Positions 1 to 5,759 of a stretch of 5,826 bases of DNA are shown piece after piece. Every line of letters starts with the position of its first letter. The first letter of the stretch is position 1. Source of the stretch: Methylophaga sp. (GTDB lineage: Bacteria; Pseudomonadota; Gammaproteobacteria; Nitrosococcales; Methylophagaceae); contig WTAY01000035.1 in the NCBI GenBank assembly GCA_013139345.1, positions 1-5,826 on the forward strand, written 5' to 3'. The translations under genes were made by a program, and so were the position numbers. The notes under the pieces are model-generated. The model made no database searches. It worked only from the letters and a program-made list of their open reading frames with translations, and was not told the DNA's origin.

Positions 1-302
1 ATCCCATCCGCAATTACAGCATTCGTTGCATTACTCAAAACAAGGGCAAAGCTCTGTTTGCTCTCGGAATTACTATCATCAGCAATAGCAACTCTAACCG
101 TTTGAGTTGTCACCCCTGCAGCAAAAATGAGGGTGGAAGAAACTCCATTATAGTCATTGCCAGAGCCATATGCAGACTGAGAGTCTGTCGTGTAATCTAC
201 CGAAATTTGAGATAGTGATAATTCATTCAATGAAATAGTAAAATCAATATATCCATCAGCTTCACTTGTTATAACGTCGGTAACTGAAATTAGTGTCGTC
301 AT
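1..302 (-). CDS. Calx-beta domain protein, N-terminal part (cut by window edge)
   Basis: On the minus strand a reading frame opens at an ATG (complement of 300-302) and stays open for 100 codons to the left edge, so the gene is partial. A good ribosome site, AGGGAAG (complement of 306-312), lies just upstream. The translation begins MTTLISVTDVITSEADGYID and forms one Calx-beta-like domain over about residues 5-100. Recognisable pieces are ISVDYTT (33-39), GSGNDYNG (46-53), STLIFAAG (56-63), VRVAIADDSNSE (69-80) and FALVLSNAT (85-93), which fit the family pattern of GsDY, a 'tltFaaG' strand, a 'DDs.sE' acidic turn and a 'vtLsn' strand. There is no N-terminal signal peptide; the domain starts almost at residue 1. 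In this family that start is typical of large repeat proteins exported by type I secretion through a C-terminal signal, but the C-terminus is outside the window, so export is inference. It is divergent from mlaA with 479 bp between. Domain call firm, overall function uncertain. Confidence 0.85.
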   Translation of the reverse strand, partial: MTTLISVTDVITSEADGYIDFTISLNELSLSQISVDYTTDSQSAYGSGNDYNGVSSTLIFAAGVTTQTVRVAIADDSNSESKQSFALVLSNATNAVIADG

Positions 303-372
303 GTTCTTCCCTAAATGTATTTAATAAAAACTCACCTCAAAGCATATTGTTTGAAGAAAATTAAAAGTCCAA

Positions 373-401
373 ATTCTCTTGCAAAACACTTAATAAGTCA
401 A
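373..401 (-). promoter_or_regulatory. Candidate promoter for the Calx-beta gene
   Basis: Read on the minus strand, TTGACT (complement of 396-401, 5 of 6 to the -35 consensus) is followed after exactly 17 bases by GAGAAT (complement of 373-378, 4 of 6 to the -10 consensus). It lies about 70 bases upstream of the start codon. The inverted repeat ACACTT-N8-AAGTGT (386-405) overlaps the -35 box and could be an operator. In DNA this AT-rich such matches arise by chance, so the call is tentative. Confidence 0.25.
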
Positions 402-768
402 GTGTCAATGTGCTAATGAAATATTTTACATATCCCACACTTAAATTTATAAATTTTTTCATCTGTTAACGGTAACTTAACACCCATAATTACATGATGT
501 TGAACCTAACAAATCACATTACTCTGCCCAATAAACTTCTTTGTATAAAGTGCCAGTAAACAAATGTAGAGGCTCGGCAACCTAGGTTAAAATGTAGCAT
601 AAACATCATTCATAATTAAAGTTTAAAAAAATATTTAGAAAACCTAAGTTTATTTTATAAATCAGTTCCATCTCTAATGCTCCTCCCCTGACTTTACACC
701 ACATAAACTTGATCACTTCCCCTAGTCCGTGAGATTATTATTTCCAATCGAACCCTATTTTAAGAACT

Positions 769-772
769 AGGA
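769..772 (+). promoter_or_regulatory. Ribosome binding site for mlaA (supports GTG start)
   Basis: AGGA lies 9 bases before the GTG at 782. An in-frame TAA at 761-763 blocks any longer form, and the GTG start places a complete signal sequence ahead of the lipobox, so this site fixes the start. Confidence 0.6.
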
Positions 773-781
773 AAACAAAAC

Positions 782-1507
782 GTGCGAAATTTCACACTAT
801 TATTAAAGCTCGGCATACTCAGTGCAGTCCTTACACTGTCAGGCTGTGCAACAACAAATTCGGCTGTTGGAGTTAACGACCCATTCGAAGGTTATAACCG
901 TACAATGTATTCGTTTAATGACACGCTTGACCGCGCAATCATCAAACCAGCAGCAAAAGGTTACGATGCAGTTTTACCTGATCCAATTCAAAGGGGTGTA
1001 AGTAACTTTTTTAGTAACTTAAATGAAATTACTGTCATTCTCAATGATTTGCTCCAACTTAAATTTGGTCAAGCATTTGATGATACCGGTCGATTTCTAT
1101 TAAATAGTACTGTCGGTGTCGCAGGTATCTTTGATGTTGCGGGTTATGCAGGTCATAAAGGACACGATGAAGACTTCGGCCAAACACTAGGAACATGGGG
1201 TGTAGAACCTGGCGCGTATGTAGTCTTACCCTTTTTCGGTCCACGTACTGTCCGTGATTCATTTGGTCTAGTCGGCGATATTTACACAGATCCTATCACT
1301 CACATTGATGATGTGAGTACGCGTAATGCAGTAACAGCAGTTAAGGTTATTGATACTCGTGCAAACTTATTAGGTGTTAAGAAAGTACTTGATGAAGCAG
1401 CGCTAGATGAATATAGCTATGTTCGTGACGCTTACCTTCAACGTCGCCTAAATCTTGTTTATGATGGCAATCCACCTGAAGAAGACTTTGATGTATTTGA
1501 AGATTAA
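782..1507 (+). CDS. mlaA: MlaA (VacJ) outer-membrane phospholipid-removal lipoprotein
   Basis: MlaA sits in the outer membrane, in E. coli bound to trimeric porins, and removes phospholipids that have strayed into the outer leaflet, handing them to periplasmic MlaC for return to the inner membrane by MlaFEDB. The 241-residue product is close to the 251 of E. coli. It starts at GTG with a short signal peptide and lipobox LSGC (lipidated Cys22); Ala-Thr follows the Cys, with no inner-membrane-retention Asp at +2. The family signature DPFEGYNR (33-40) is followed by the helical region around 45-120 and the highly conserved DFGQTLGTWGV (131-141) and VVLPFFGPRTVRDS (147-160). The C-terminal tail is acidic (PPEEDFDVFED). 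The gene stands alone, upstream of yrbG but separated from it by a repeat-like element and a terminator. The Mla transporter genes themselves are not in the window. Identification is secure. Confidence 0.96.
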   Translation: MRNFTLLLKLGILSAVLTLSGCATTNSAVGVNDPFEGYNRTMYSFNDTLDRAIIKPAAKGYDAVLPDPIQRGVSNFFSNLNEITVILNDLLQLKFGQAFDDTGRFLLNSTVGVAGIFDVAGYAGHKGHDEDFGQTLGTWGVEPGAYVVLPFFGPRTVRDSFGLVGDIYTDPITHIDDVSTRNAVTAVKVIDTRANLLGVKKVLDEAALDEYSYVRDAYLQRRLNLVYDGNPPEEDFDVFED

Positions 1508-1540
1508 ACTATCTTCAATGGGACAAGTAAGGCCCAAGCA

Positions 1541-1807
1541 CATATACCCATAATCAATGAAACTGCTTGATTCAGTGGGATTTAAAAATGATTTAGGCAA
1601 GGCATTGATTGCAGCTAATGGTTATTCCCTTAGCAAAATCAATAACGCAGAATAAAGCGTTTTTAAACCCATCGAAGAAGCGCTTGAGCAATCCCACTTC
1701 GTCGTTTCATCTATTTGCAAGGGAACACCATTGCTACATAGATGCGCCTAGAATTGGAATTGCTCAAGCACTCTGAAACATGCAATTTCATTTATCATGG
1801 GTATATA
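1541..1807. repeat. MITE-like element with imperfect terminal inverted repeats
   Basis: The ends of this stretch of about 267 bp are inverted copies of each other. Positions 1541-1564 pair with 1784-1807 at 20 of 24 positions, including a perfect outer 10-mer: ATATACCCAT at 1542-1551 and ATGGGTATAT at 1797-1806. Inside lies a second inverted repeat, GCTTGAGCAATCCC (1682-1695) against GGAATTGCTCAAGC (1756-1769), 13 of 14 matched, and a smaller one, GTTATT (1621-1626) / AATAAC (1641-1646). No frame encodes a transposase; the longest ATG frame is 32 codons. Size, nested palindromes and lack of coding are those of a miniature inverted-repeat element or an intergenic palindromic repeat. A TA target duplication would fit the TATA at both edges but cannot be proved from one copy. 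Whether other copies exist in the genome cannot be seen here. Confidence 0.6.
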
Positions 1808-1809
1808 AT
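1804..1809 (+). promoter_or_regulatory. Candidate -10 box (TATAAT) for the yrbG-lpt operon
   Basis: A perfect TATAAT is formed where the right end of the inverted-repeat element meets the flanking DNA. The -35 position at a 17-base spacing reads TGCAAT (1781-1786), which is poor, and there is no TGn extension. If used, transcription would begin near 1816, inside the first arm of the terminator hairpin, giving a leader of about 56 bases before the yrbG ATG. It is listed because little room remains between the terminator and yrbG for any other promoter. Confidence 0.3.
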
Positions 1810-1813
1810 AAAG

Positions 1814-1841
1814 AGCCGGACAGTAGTCCGGCTTTTTTTTT
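1814..1841 (+). terminator. Strong intrinsic terminator after mlaA
   Basis: A perfect 8-bp stem AGCCGGAC / GTCCGGCT (1814-1821 / 1826-1833) with the tetraloop AGTA (1822-1825) is followed by a run of nine T (1833-1841). It is GC-rich in otherwise AT-rich DNA. It would end plus-strand transcripts coming from mlaA and separates them from the yrbG-lpt operon, whose first ATG lies 30 bases further on. It is about 300 bases past the mlaA stop, an unusual distance explained if the element at 1541-1807 was inserted between them. Confidence 0.93.
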
Positions 1842-1871
1842 ATCTAAATTTTGAAGTATTAACCTGTATTT

Positions 1872-2858
1872 ATGACTACCGTACTTTTTATTCTCGCTAT
1901 TATTACTGGCTTTGCTGTCCTTATCTGGGGCGCAGATCGTTTTGTTGATGGTGCAGCCAATATTGCTACCAACTTTGGCATATCCCCGCTTATTGTTGGT
2001 TTAACCATTGTTGGCTTCGGCACATCTGCACCTGAAATGCTTGTTTCAGCACTGGCTTCGTTTGATGGCGCTCCTGCATTAGGAATCGGTAATGCATTAG
2101 GATCCAATATTGCTAATATTGGGATGGTATTAGGAATTACCGTTTTAGTCGCGCCTCTCGCAGTCCACTCAGATACGTTAAAACGTGAATTTCCAATGCT
2201 GGCCTTTGTTATGGCTATCTCTTTACTGTTAGTTTGGGATCTGCACTTAGGTTATTTAGATGGCATCATCTTGTTCTCCGGCTTTATTCTCACCTTATTT
2301 GGTATGGCATACCTTGCTGTTCGTAGTAGTAAAGATGATCCGCTAGAACAAGAGTTCGAACAAGAATTTTCAGAACCAAAAATGACAACAAAGCAATCCA
2401 TCTTAAGCTTTATCGTTGGACTTGCAGCATTACTTATCGGTTCAAAAGCATTAGTTTGGGGGGCAACAGGTATTGCTCACTTGCTGGGTGTCAGCGATCT
2501 CATCATTGGTTTAACAATTGTTGCCATTGGAACCAGCTTGCCAGAGCTTGCAGCCTCAATCATTTCAGCCTTAAAAAATGAACATGATATTGCGGTAGGT
2601 AATATCATTGGGTCTAATATGTTTAACTTGCTTGCCGTCTTGGCAATGCCCGGCCTAATTCAACCATCACAGGTAGATCCTGCATTATTACAGCGTGATT
2701 TTCCTTTCATGGTTGGCTTATTTGTCATGCTCTATTTCTTTGCCCGCACGGGACACAAGGGGCATATCGGACGCTTTGCCGGTGTAGCACTGTTATTTGT
2801 TTATATCGCATATAATGGCTTACTTGCTTATCAAAGTATGTCAGGAACCCCAGCGTGA
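1872..2858 (+). CDS. yrbG: YrbG-type CaCA-family calcium/sodium antiporter
   Basis: This is an inner-membrane cation exchanger of the Ca2+/cation antiporter superfamily, probably exchanging Na+ or H+ against Ca2+; the true substrate of YrbG proteins is not settled. The 328-residue protein (325 in E. coli) has two homologous halves of about five hydrophobic helices. Each half carries the ion-binding alpha repeat: GFGTSAPE (48-55) with GNALGSNIANIG (73-84) in the first, and AIGTSLPEL (218-226) with GNIIGSNMFN (243-252) in the second. Both key acidic residues (Glu55, Glu225) are present. The halves are joined by an acidic cytoplasmic-type loop (about 151-172). The ATG at 1872 is the first possible start because an in-frame TAA lies at 1860-1862; no clear Shine-Dalgarno site precedes it. 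It is the first gene of the LPS operon, as in E. coli, and overlaps kdsD by 4 bp. Confidence 0.95.
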   Translation: MTTVLFILAIITGFAVLIWGADRFVDGAANIATNFGISPLIVGLTIVGFGTSAPEMLVSALASFDGAPALGIGNALGSNIANIGMVLGITVLVAPLAVHSDTLKREFPMLAFVMAISLLLVWDLHLGYLDGIILFSGFILTLFGMAYLAVRSSKDDPLEQEFEQEFSEPKMTTKQSILSFIVGLAALLIGSKALVWGATGIAHLLGVSDLIIGLTIVAIGTSLPELAASIISALKNEHDIAVGNIIGSNMFNLLAVLAMPGLIQPSQVDPALLQRDFPFMVGLFVMLYFFARTGHKGHIGRFAGVALLFVYIAYNGLLAYQSMSGTPA

Positions 2859-3835
2859 CAGATACTGAAGCTCAACAACTAAAGTCTTTAGGGCTTGCCG
2901 TTATCAATACCGAACTTGAGGCTATATCAGCCTTGCGAGATCGTATTGATGATAACTTTGTTACAGCCTGCCAACACTTACTGAATTGTGAAGGACGTAT
3001 TGTTGTTATCGGCATGGGGAAATCGGGACATATTGGCGGAAAAATTGCTGCCACCTTAGCAAGTACAGGAAGCCCTGCCTTTTTTGTTCATCCTGGTGAA
3101 GCCAGTCATGGTGATTTAGGCATGATTACAGATAAAGATGTTGTGCTCGCATTATCAAATTCAGGTGAAACAAGTGAGGTATTAACCATACTGCCACTTA
3201 TAAAACGCTTAGGTATTCCTCTAATCGCAATGACAGGAAAACCTTTTTCAACGATTGCACAGAGTGCCCATGCCCACATTGATGTGAGTGCTGATAAAGA
3301 AGCGTGTCCTCTAGGTTTAGCCCCTACATCCAGTACAACAACAGCCTTAGTCATGGGCGATGCCTTAGCCATTTCCTTATTAGAAGCCCGTGGTTTTACT
3401 GCTGAAGATTTTGCCTTATCACATCCTGGTGGCAATCTTGGTCGACGTTTACTGCTTCATGTCAGTGATATCATGCATACAGGAAGTGCAATCCCTAAGA
3501 TTAATGATAAAGCACTGATCAGCGATGCCTTGGTCGAAATGACCGATAAAGGTTTAGGGATGACTGCGGTCATCAATGATAACGATAATATCGTCGGTAT
3601 TTTCACTGATGGTGATTTACGTCGCGTCTTAGCTCAAACAATTAATGTTCATACCACTGCTATTGCAGATTTTATGACAACTGATTGCATCACCGGCCAA
3701 CCCACCATGTTAGCCGCTGAAATTTTAGAACTGATGCAACGCCATAAAATTAATGCATTGTTAATAACAGATGATGAACAACAACTTGTTGGTGCAATCA
3801 ATATGCATGATTTACTTCGTGCCGGCGTTGTATAA
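2855..3835 (+). CDS. kdsD: D-arabinose-5-phosphate isomerase
   Basis: A cytoplasmic enzyme converting D-ribulose 5-phosphate to D-arabinose 5-phosphate, the first committed step towards Kdo, the sugar linking lipid A to the LPS core. The 326 residues (328 in E. coli) comprise a sugar-isomerase (SIS) domain, about 35-185, and two CBS domains, about 205-262 and 272-326. Landmarks are GMGKSGHIGGK (53-63), HPGEASHGDLGMI (79-91), SNSGETSE (101-108) and LSHPGGNLGRRLL (188-200). The four residues known to matter in the E. coli enzyme are all kept at a constant offset of three: Lys56, Glu108, Glu149 and His190. CBS2 ends in INMHDLLRAGVV. It starts at GTG in a GTGA overlap with the yrbG stop, with AGGA (2843-2846) 8 bases upstream, so translation is probably coupled to yrbG. 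kdsC follows after 26 bases, so two Kdo-pathway steps are side by side. Confidence 0.97.
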   Translation: MTDTEAQQLKSLGLAVINTELEAISALRDRIDDNFVTACQHLLNCEGRIVVIGMGKSGHIGGKIAATLASTGSPAFFVHPGEASHGDLGMITDKDVVLALSNSGETSEVLTILPLIKRLGIPLIAMTGKPFSTIAQSAHAHIDVSADKEACPLGLAPTSSTTTALVMGDALAISLLEARGFTAEDFALSHPGGNLGRRLLLHVSDIMHTGSAIPKINDKALISDALVEMTDKGLGMTAVINDNDNIVGIFTDGDLRRVLAQTINVHTTAIADFMTTDCITGQPTMLAAEILELMQRHKINALLITDDEQQLVGAINMHDLLRAGVV

Positions 3836-3861
3836 CAACAGCCTGATAATTAGGATTTAAT

Positions 3862-4383
3862 ATGCAAGATATTTTAGCTCGTACAAAAGACATAAAGCTG
3901 GTCATTTTTGATGTTGATGGTGTGCTGACTGATGGCAGTATCATTATTGGTGATGATGGCGAAGAATATAAAGCCTTTCACTCTCGTGATGGTCATGGCA
4001 TGAAACTCTTACAATATACCGGAGTCGAAATTGCCATCATCACAGGACGGACATCAAAAGTTGTCGAATATCGCATGAAGAGTCTAGGCGTTAATCATCT
4101 TTACCAAGGCCAGAAAGTTAAACTGCCTGCCTTTGAAGAGCTTATTGAGCATTTAGGTCTAACTCCTGAGCAATGTGCTTATGTCGGTGATGATTGGGTA
4201 GATTTATCAATTATGAGCCGTGTTGGTCTTGCTGTCGCAGTCCAAGATGCAGATGCACTTGTTAAAAAACATGCACATTGGATAACCCCTGCTAATGGCG
4301 GCAAAGGTGCAGCACGTGAAGTGTGTGAATTAATTATGGAAGGTCAAGGTACCTTACAAGATCAAATTGAACGCCACTTCTAA
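3862..4383 (+). CDS. kdsC: 3-deoxy-D-manno-octulosonate-8-phosphate phosphatase
   Basis: A cytoplasmic HAD-superfamily phosphatase that hydrolyses Kdo-8-phosphate to Kdo, which is then activated by KdsB for LPS core assembly. HAD motifs are complete: DVDGVLTDG (17-25) with nucleophile Asp17 and acid/base Asp19, IITGR (59-63) with Thr61, the motif III lysine in QGQKVK (Lys85), and GDDWVD (109-114) with the metal-binding aspartates. The cap-less C1-type length and the C-terminal GGKGAAREVCELI (146-158) are typical of KdsC rather than a general phosphatase; this glycine-rich tail helps close the neighbouring active site in the tetramer. At 173 residues it is a little shorter than the E. coli protein (188), lacking only a variable N-terminus. 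AGGA at 3852-3855 is 6 bases before the ATG. Its 3' end overlaps lptC by 17 bp. Confidence 0.97.
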   Translation: MQDILARTKDIKLVIFDVDGVLTDGSIIIGDDGEEYKAFHSRDGHGMKLLQYTGVEIAIITGRTSKVVEYRMKSLGVNHLYQGQKVKLPAFEELIEHLGLTPEQCAYVGDDWVDLSIMSRVGLAVAVQDADALVKKHAHWITPANGGKGAAREVCELIMEGQGTLQDQIERHF

Positions 4384-4942
4384 CTATTCCTTTTTAGCCA
4401 AAATATTCCTGCCTGTTCTGGCAGTAATCGTAGTGTGGCTATTATCTGGTGAAGAAGCAGAGCAACGTAACTCATTAGAAAGTAAACTGAATAAAGCCAG
4501 TGATTATGCCATGACAGACTTTACACTGACTGTCATGAATAAGAATGGTAATCCCGCACGCATTATTTCGGGCACTGAAATGGCTCATTATCCTGAAGAT
4601 GACAGCACTGAAGTTCTCATTCCTTCAGTGCAGTTTATTGAACCGGGAAAAGACACATGGCTTATTTTTGCCAACAAAGCCACAACACAAGGAAAAGGTG
4701 ATGATATATTGCTTACCGGCAATGTCATTATCACTCAGCAAGATAATCCTGATATTGAGTTACGGACTGAAAAGCTCAATTTAGATACACTTCACAATAC
4801 GGCATACACTGACCTCGCAGTCAGTATGAAGTCAGACTATGGCTACTCAGAGTCTATTGGACTACATGCCTCACTTGAAGATAAAATGATTAATCTCCAT
4901 TCGAGAGTAAAGGGACGATATGATACGCCAACAATACAGTAA
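4367..4942 (+). CDS. lptC: LPS export protein LptC (inner-membrane anchored)
   Basis: LptC is a bitopic inner-membrane protein that joins the LptBFG transporter, accepts LPS from LptF and passes it to LptA. The 191-residue product (191 in E. coli) has one N-terminal membrane segment (about 9-27, FLAKIFLPVLAVIVVWLLS) and a periplasmic beta-jellyroll: MTDFTLTVMNKNG (49-61), ARIISGTEMAHYPEDD (64-79), TWLIFANKATTQGKGDDILL (97-116), LTGNVIITQQ (116-125) and ELRTEKLNL (131-139), matching the family pattern of alternating strands. Sequence conservation in LptC is low, so position between kdsC and lptA is part of the evidence. The start is a rare TTG inside the end of kdsC; upstream the frame has no ATG or GTG before a stop at 4331-4333, and the next possible start would cut into the membrane helix. 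No strong Shine-Dalgarno site is visible, so coupling to kdsC translation is likely. Confidence 0.93.
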   Translation: MNATSNYSFLAKIFLPVLAVIVVWLLSGEEAEQRNSLESKLNKASDYAMTDFTLTVMNKNGNPARIISGTEMAHYPEDDSTEVLIPSVQFIEPGKDTWLIFANKATTQGKGDDILLTGNVIITQQDNPDIELRTEKLNLDTLHNTAYTDLAVSMKSDYGYSESIGLHASLEDKMINLHSRVKGRYDTPTIQ

Positions 4943-5741
4943 ATTATTCATCACATTCTTAATGCTTTTACCTGCACTGGCTTTAGCCCTTCCTAGTGAT
5001 CGTGAGAAGCCTATTGATATAGAAGCAGATCATGCTCAATTAGATGATGAGAAAGGTGTTACCCAATACAAAGGAACGGCAATTCTCACCCAAGGTTCGC
5101 TACGAATCGAGGGAGATACCATCACCTTTTACTACGATGATGATAAACAGCTGACAAAAGCAGTCGCACAAGGTGAATTTGCCACCTACCAACAAATCCA
5201 AAAGCCAGGTGAACAGCCTATCAAAGCTCGGGCATTGCAAATGGAATATCATGCCAAATCACAAATGATATACCTTATTGGCAAAGGATATGTATGGCAA
5301 CAGGGTAATGAATTTAGTGGCAATCATATTGAATATGACATCACTCGGAACATCGTCAACGCTTCAGGTAGAGTGAAAGGTTCAGACACTTCAACCAAGC
5401 CTAAAAAAAGTGAACGTATCCATATTATTATCCAGCCACCAGGCAGTAAAAAGAAAACTAAACCCGCAGCAACTAAAGCACCTGCCACTGCAAAAGTTGA
5501 ACCTATCACGACTCCAGCTGCTGCAACAAAAAGTGACGGTTATCCAACAGCCATCACCACAACAAATTTGCATGTACGTACAGGTCCAGGAACGCAATAC
5601 AATAAGCTCGGGATATTTAAGCTAAATGCTGAGGTTATTATTCTTACCGAACAGAAAGACTGGCTACAAGTCAGGGGGGTGATTGATGGTCAAGTTGTTA
5701 TCGGTTGGGTATCTCGTCGTTACATTCAGCGTACTAATTAA
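4920..5741 (+). CDS. lptA: LPS transport bridge protein LptA with C-terminal SH3b extension
   Basis: LptA is the periplasmic jellyroll protein that oligomerises between LptC and LptD to form the bridge along which LPS crosses the periplasm. The product has a signal peptide (1-23, predicted cleavage ALA|LP) and a full LptA/OstA domain over about 30-153: KPIDIEADHAQLDDEKG (30-46), YKGTAILTQGSLRIEGDTI (50-68), ARALQMEYHA (103-112), YLIGKGYVWQQGNEFSG (118-134) and HIEYDITRNIVNASG (136-150). E. coli LptA stops soon after, at 185 residues. Here a Lys/Pro/Ala/Thr-rich linker (about 155-208) leads to a bacterial SH3 domain (about 209-273) with NLHVRTGPGTQYNKLG (216-231), DWLQVR (247-252) and GWVSRRYI (262-269). 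The frame is continuous with no stop between the parts. AGGGA (4911-4915) precedes the ATG; the gene overlaps lptC by 23 bp and lptB starts 18 bases after its stop. LptA identity is secure; the role of the SH3b part is unknown. Confidence 0.95.
   Translation: MIRQQYSKLFITFLMLLPALALALPSDREKPIDIEADHAQLDDEKGVTQYKGTAILTQGSLRIEGDTITFYYDDDKQLTKAVAQGEFATYQQIQKPGEQPIKARALQMEYHAKSQMIYLIGKGYVWQQGNEFSGNHIEYDITRNIVNASGRVKGSDTSTKPKKSERIHIIIQPPGSKKKTKPAATKAPATAKVEPITTPAAATKSDGYPTAITTTNLHVRTGPGTQYNKLGIFKLNAEVIILTEQKDWLQVRGVIDGQVVIGWVSRRYIQRTN
5382..5738 (+). other. Linker and SH3b domain region of lptA
   Basis: This marks the part of lptA beyond a standard LptA. Codons 155-208 (5382-5543) encode a low-complexity, positively charged linker with GSKKKTKPAATKAPATAK (175-192), likely extended in the periplasm. 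Codons 209-273 (5544-5738) encode a SH3_3/SH3b-like fold with the family signature N-h-VR-GPGT-Y--LG, a hydrophobic strand AEVIIL, W248 in DWLQVR, and the closing GWVSRRYI. In other envelope proteins such domains bind cell-wall peptides or glycan, or act as protein-contact modules; which applies here cannot be told from sequence. Confidence 0.88.
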
Positions 5742-5759
5742 TTGGAATAAGCCGCAAAA

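Larger units (their letters stand above)
303..781. other. AT-rich divergent intergenic region
   Basis: There is no credible gene in these 479 bases between the divergent Calx-beta gene and mlaA; stops are frequent in all frames. It must carry the control sites of both genes. For mlaA the best pair I find is TTGATC (709-714) and GATTAT (733-738) with an 18-base spacer, which is weak. A near-palindrome GTTAACGGTAAC (465-476, 10 of 12 positions symmetric) and the inverted repeat ACACTT/AAGTGT (386-391 / 400-405) are the only small symmetric sites seen. No terminator hairpin, tRNA or riboswitch-like fold was recognised. Confidence 0.6.

Noticed and set aside
541..600. Short ATG frames and the CCTAGG palindrome around 580 as a possible small gene or site
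   Set aside because: The ATGs are followed at once by stop codons (ATG TAG), and a single 6-bp palindrome has no support as a regulatory site.
1557..1655. A 32-codon plus-strand frame beginning MKLLDSVGFKNDLGKALIAA
   Set aside because: It lies entirely inside the inverted-repeat element, its start is within the left terminal repeat, and there is no ribosome site. The inverted repeats account for the sequence better than coding does.
1742..1948. A 68-codon plus-strand frame across the terminator into yrbG
   Set aside because: It runs through a perfect terminator hairpin and T-run, has low-complexity Tyr/Phe-rich content, and overlaps the start of yrbG in another frame.
1859..2107. An 82-codon minus-strand frame opposite the start of yrbG
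   Set aside because: It is the antisense shadow of a hydrophobic-protein gene, with Pro/Ser/Thr/Ala-rich content, no ribosome site and no recognisable domain.
3106..3435. A 109-codon minus-strand frame inside kdsD
   Set aside because: It is antisense to the fully conserved SIS domain of kdsD; composition and lack of any motif mark it as a shadow.
5324..5625. Three short frames overlapping the 3' part of lptA, two antisense and one in another plus frame
   Set aside because: They lie over the low-complexity linker and SH3b region, where the lptA frame gives a clear domain match. They have no motifs or start sites of their own.
5382..5741. The SH3b part as a separate gene or a frameshift artefact
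   Set aside because: The frame is continuous from the OstA domain to the final TAA, with no internal start preceded by a ribosome site at the domain border, so a true fusion is the simplest reading.
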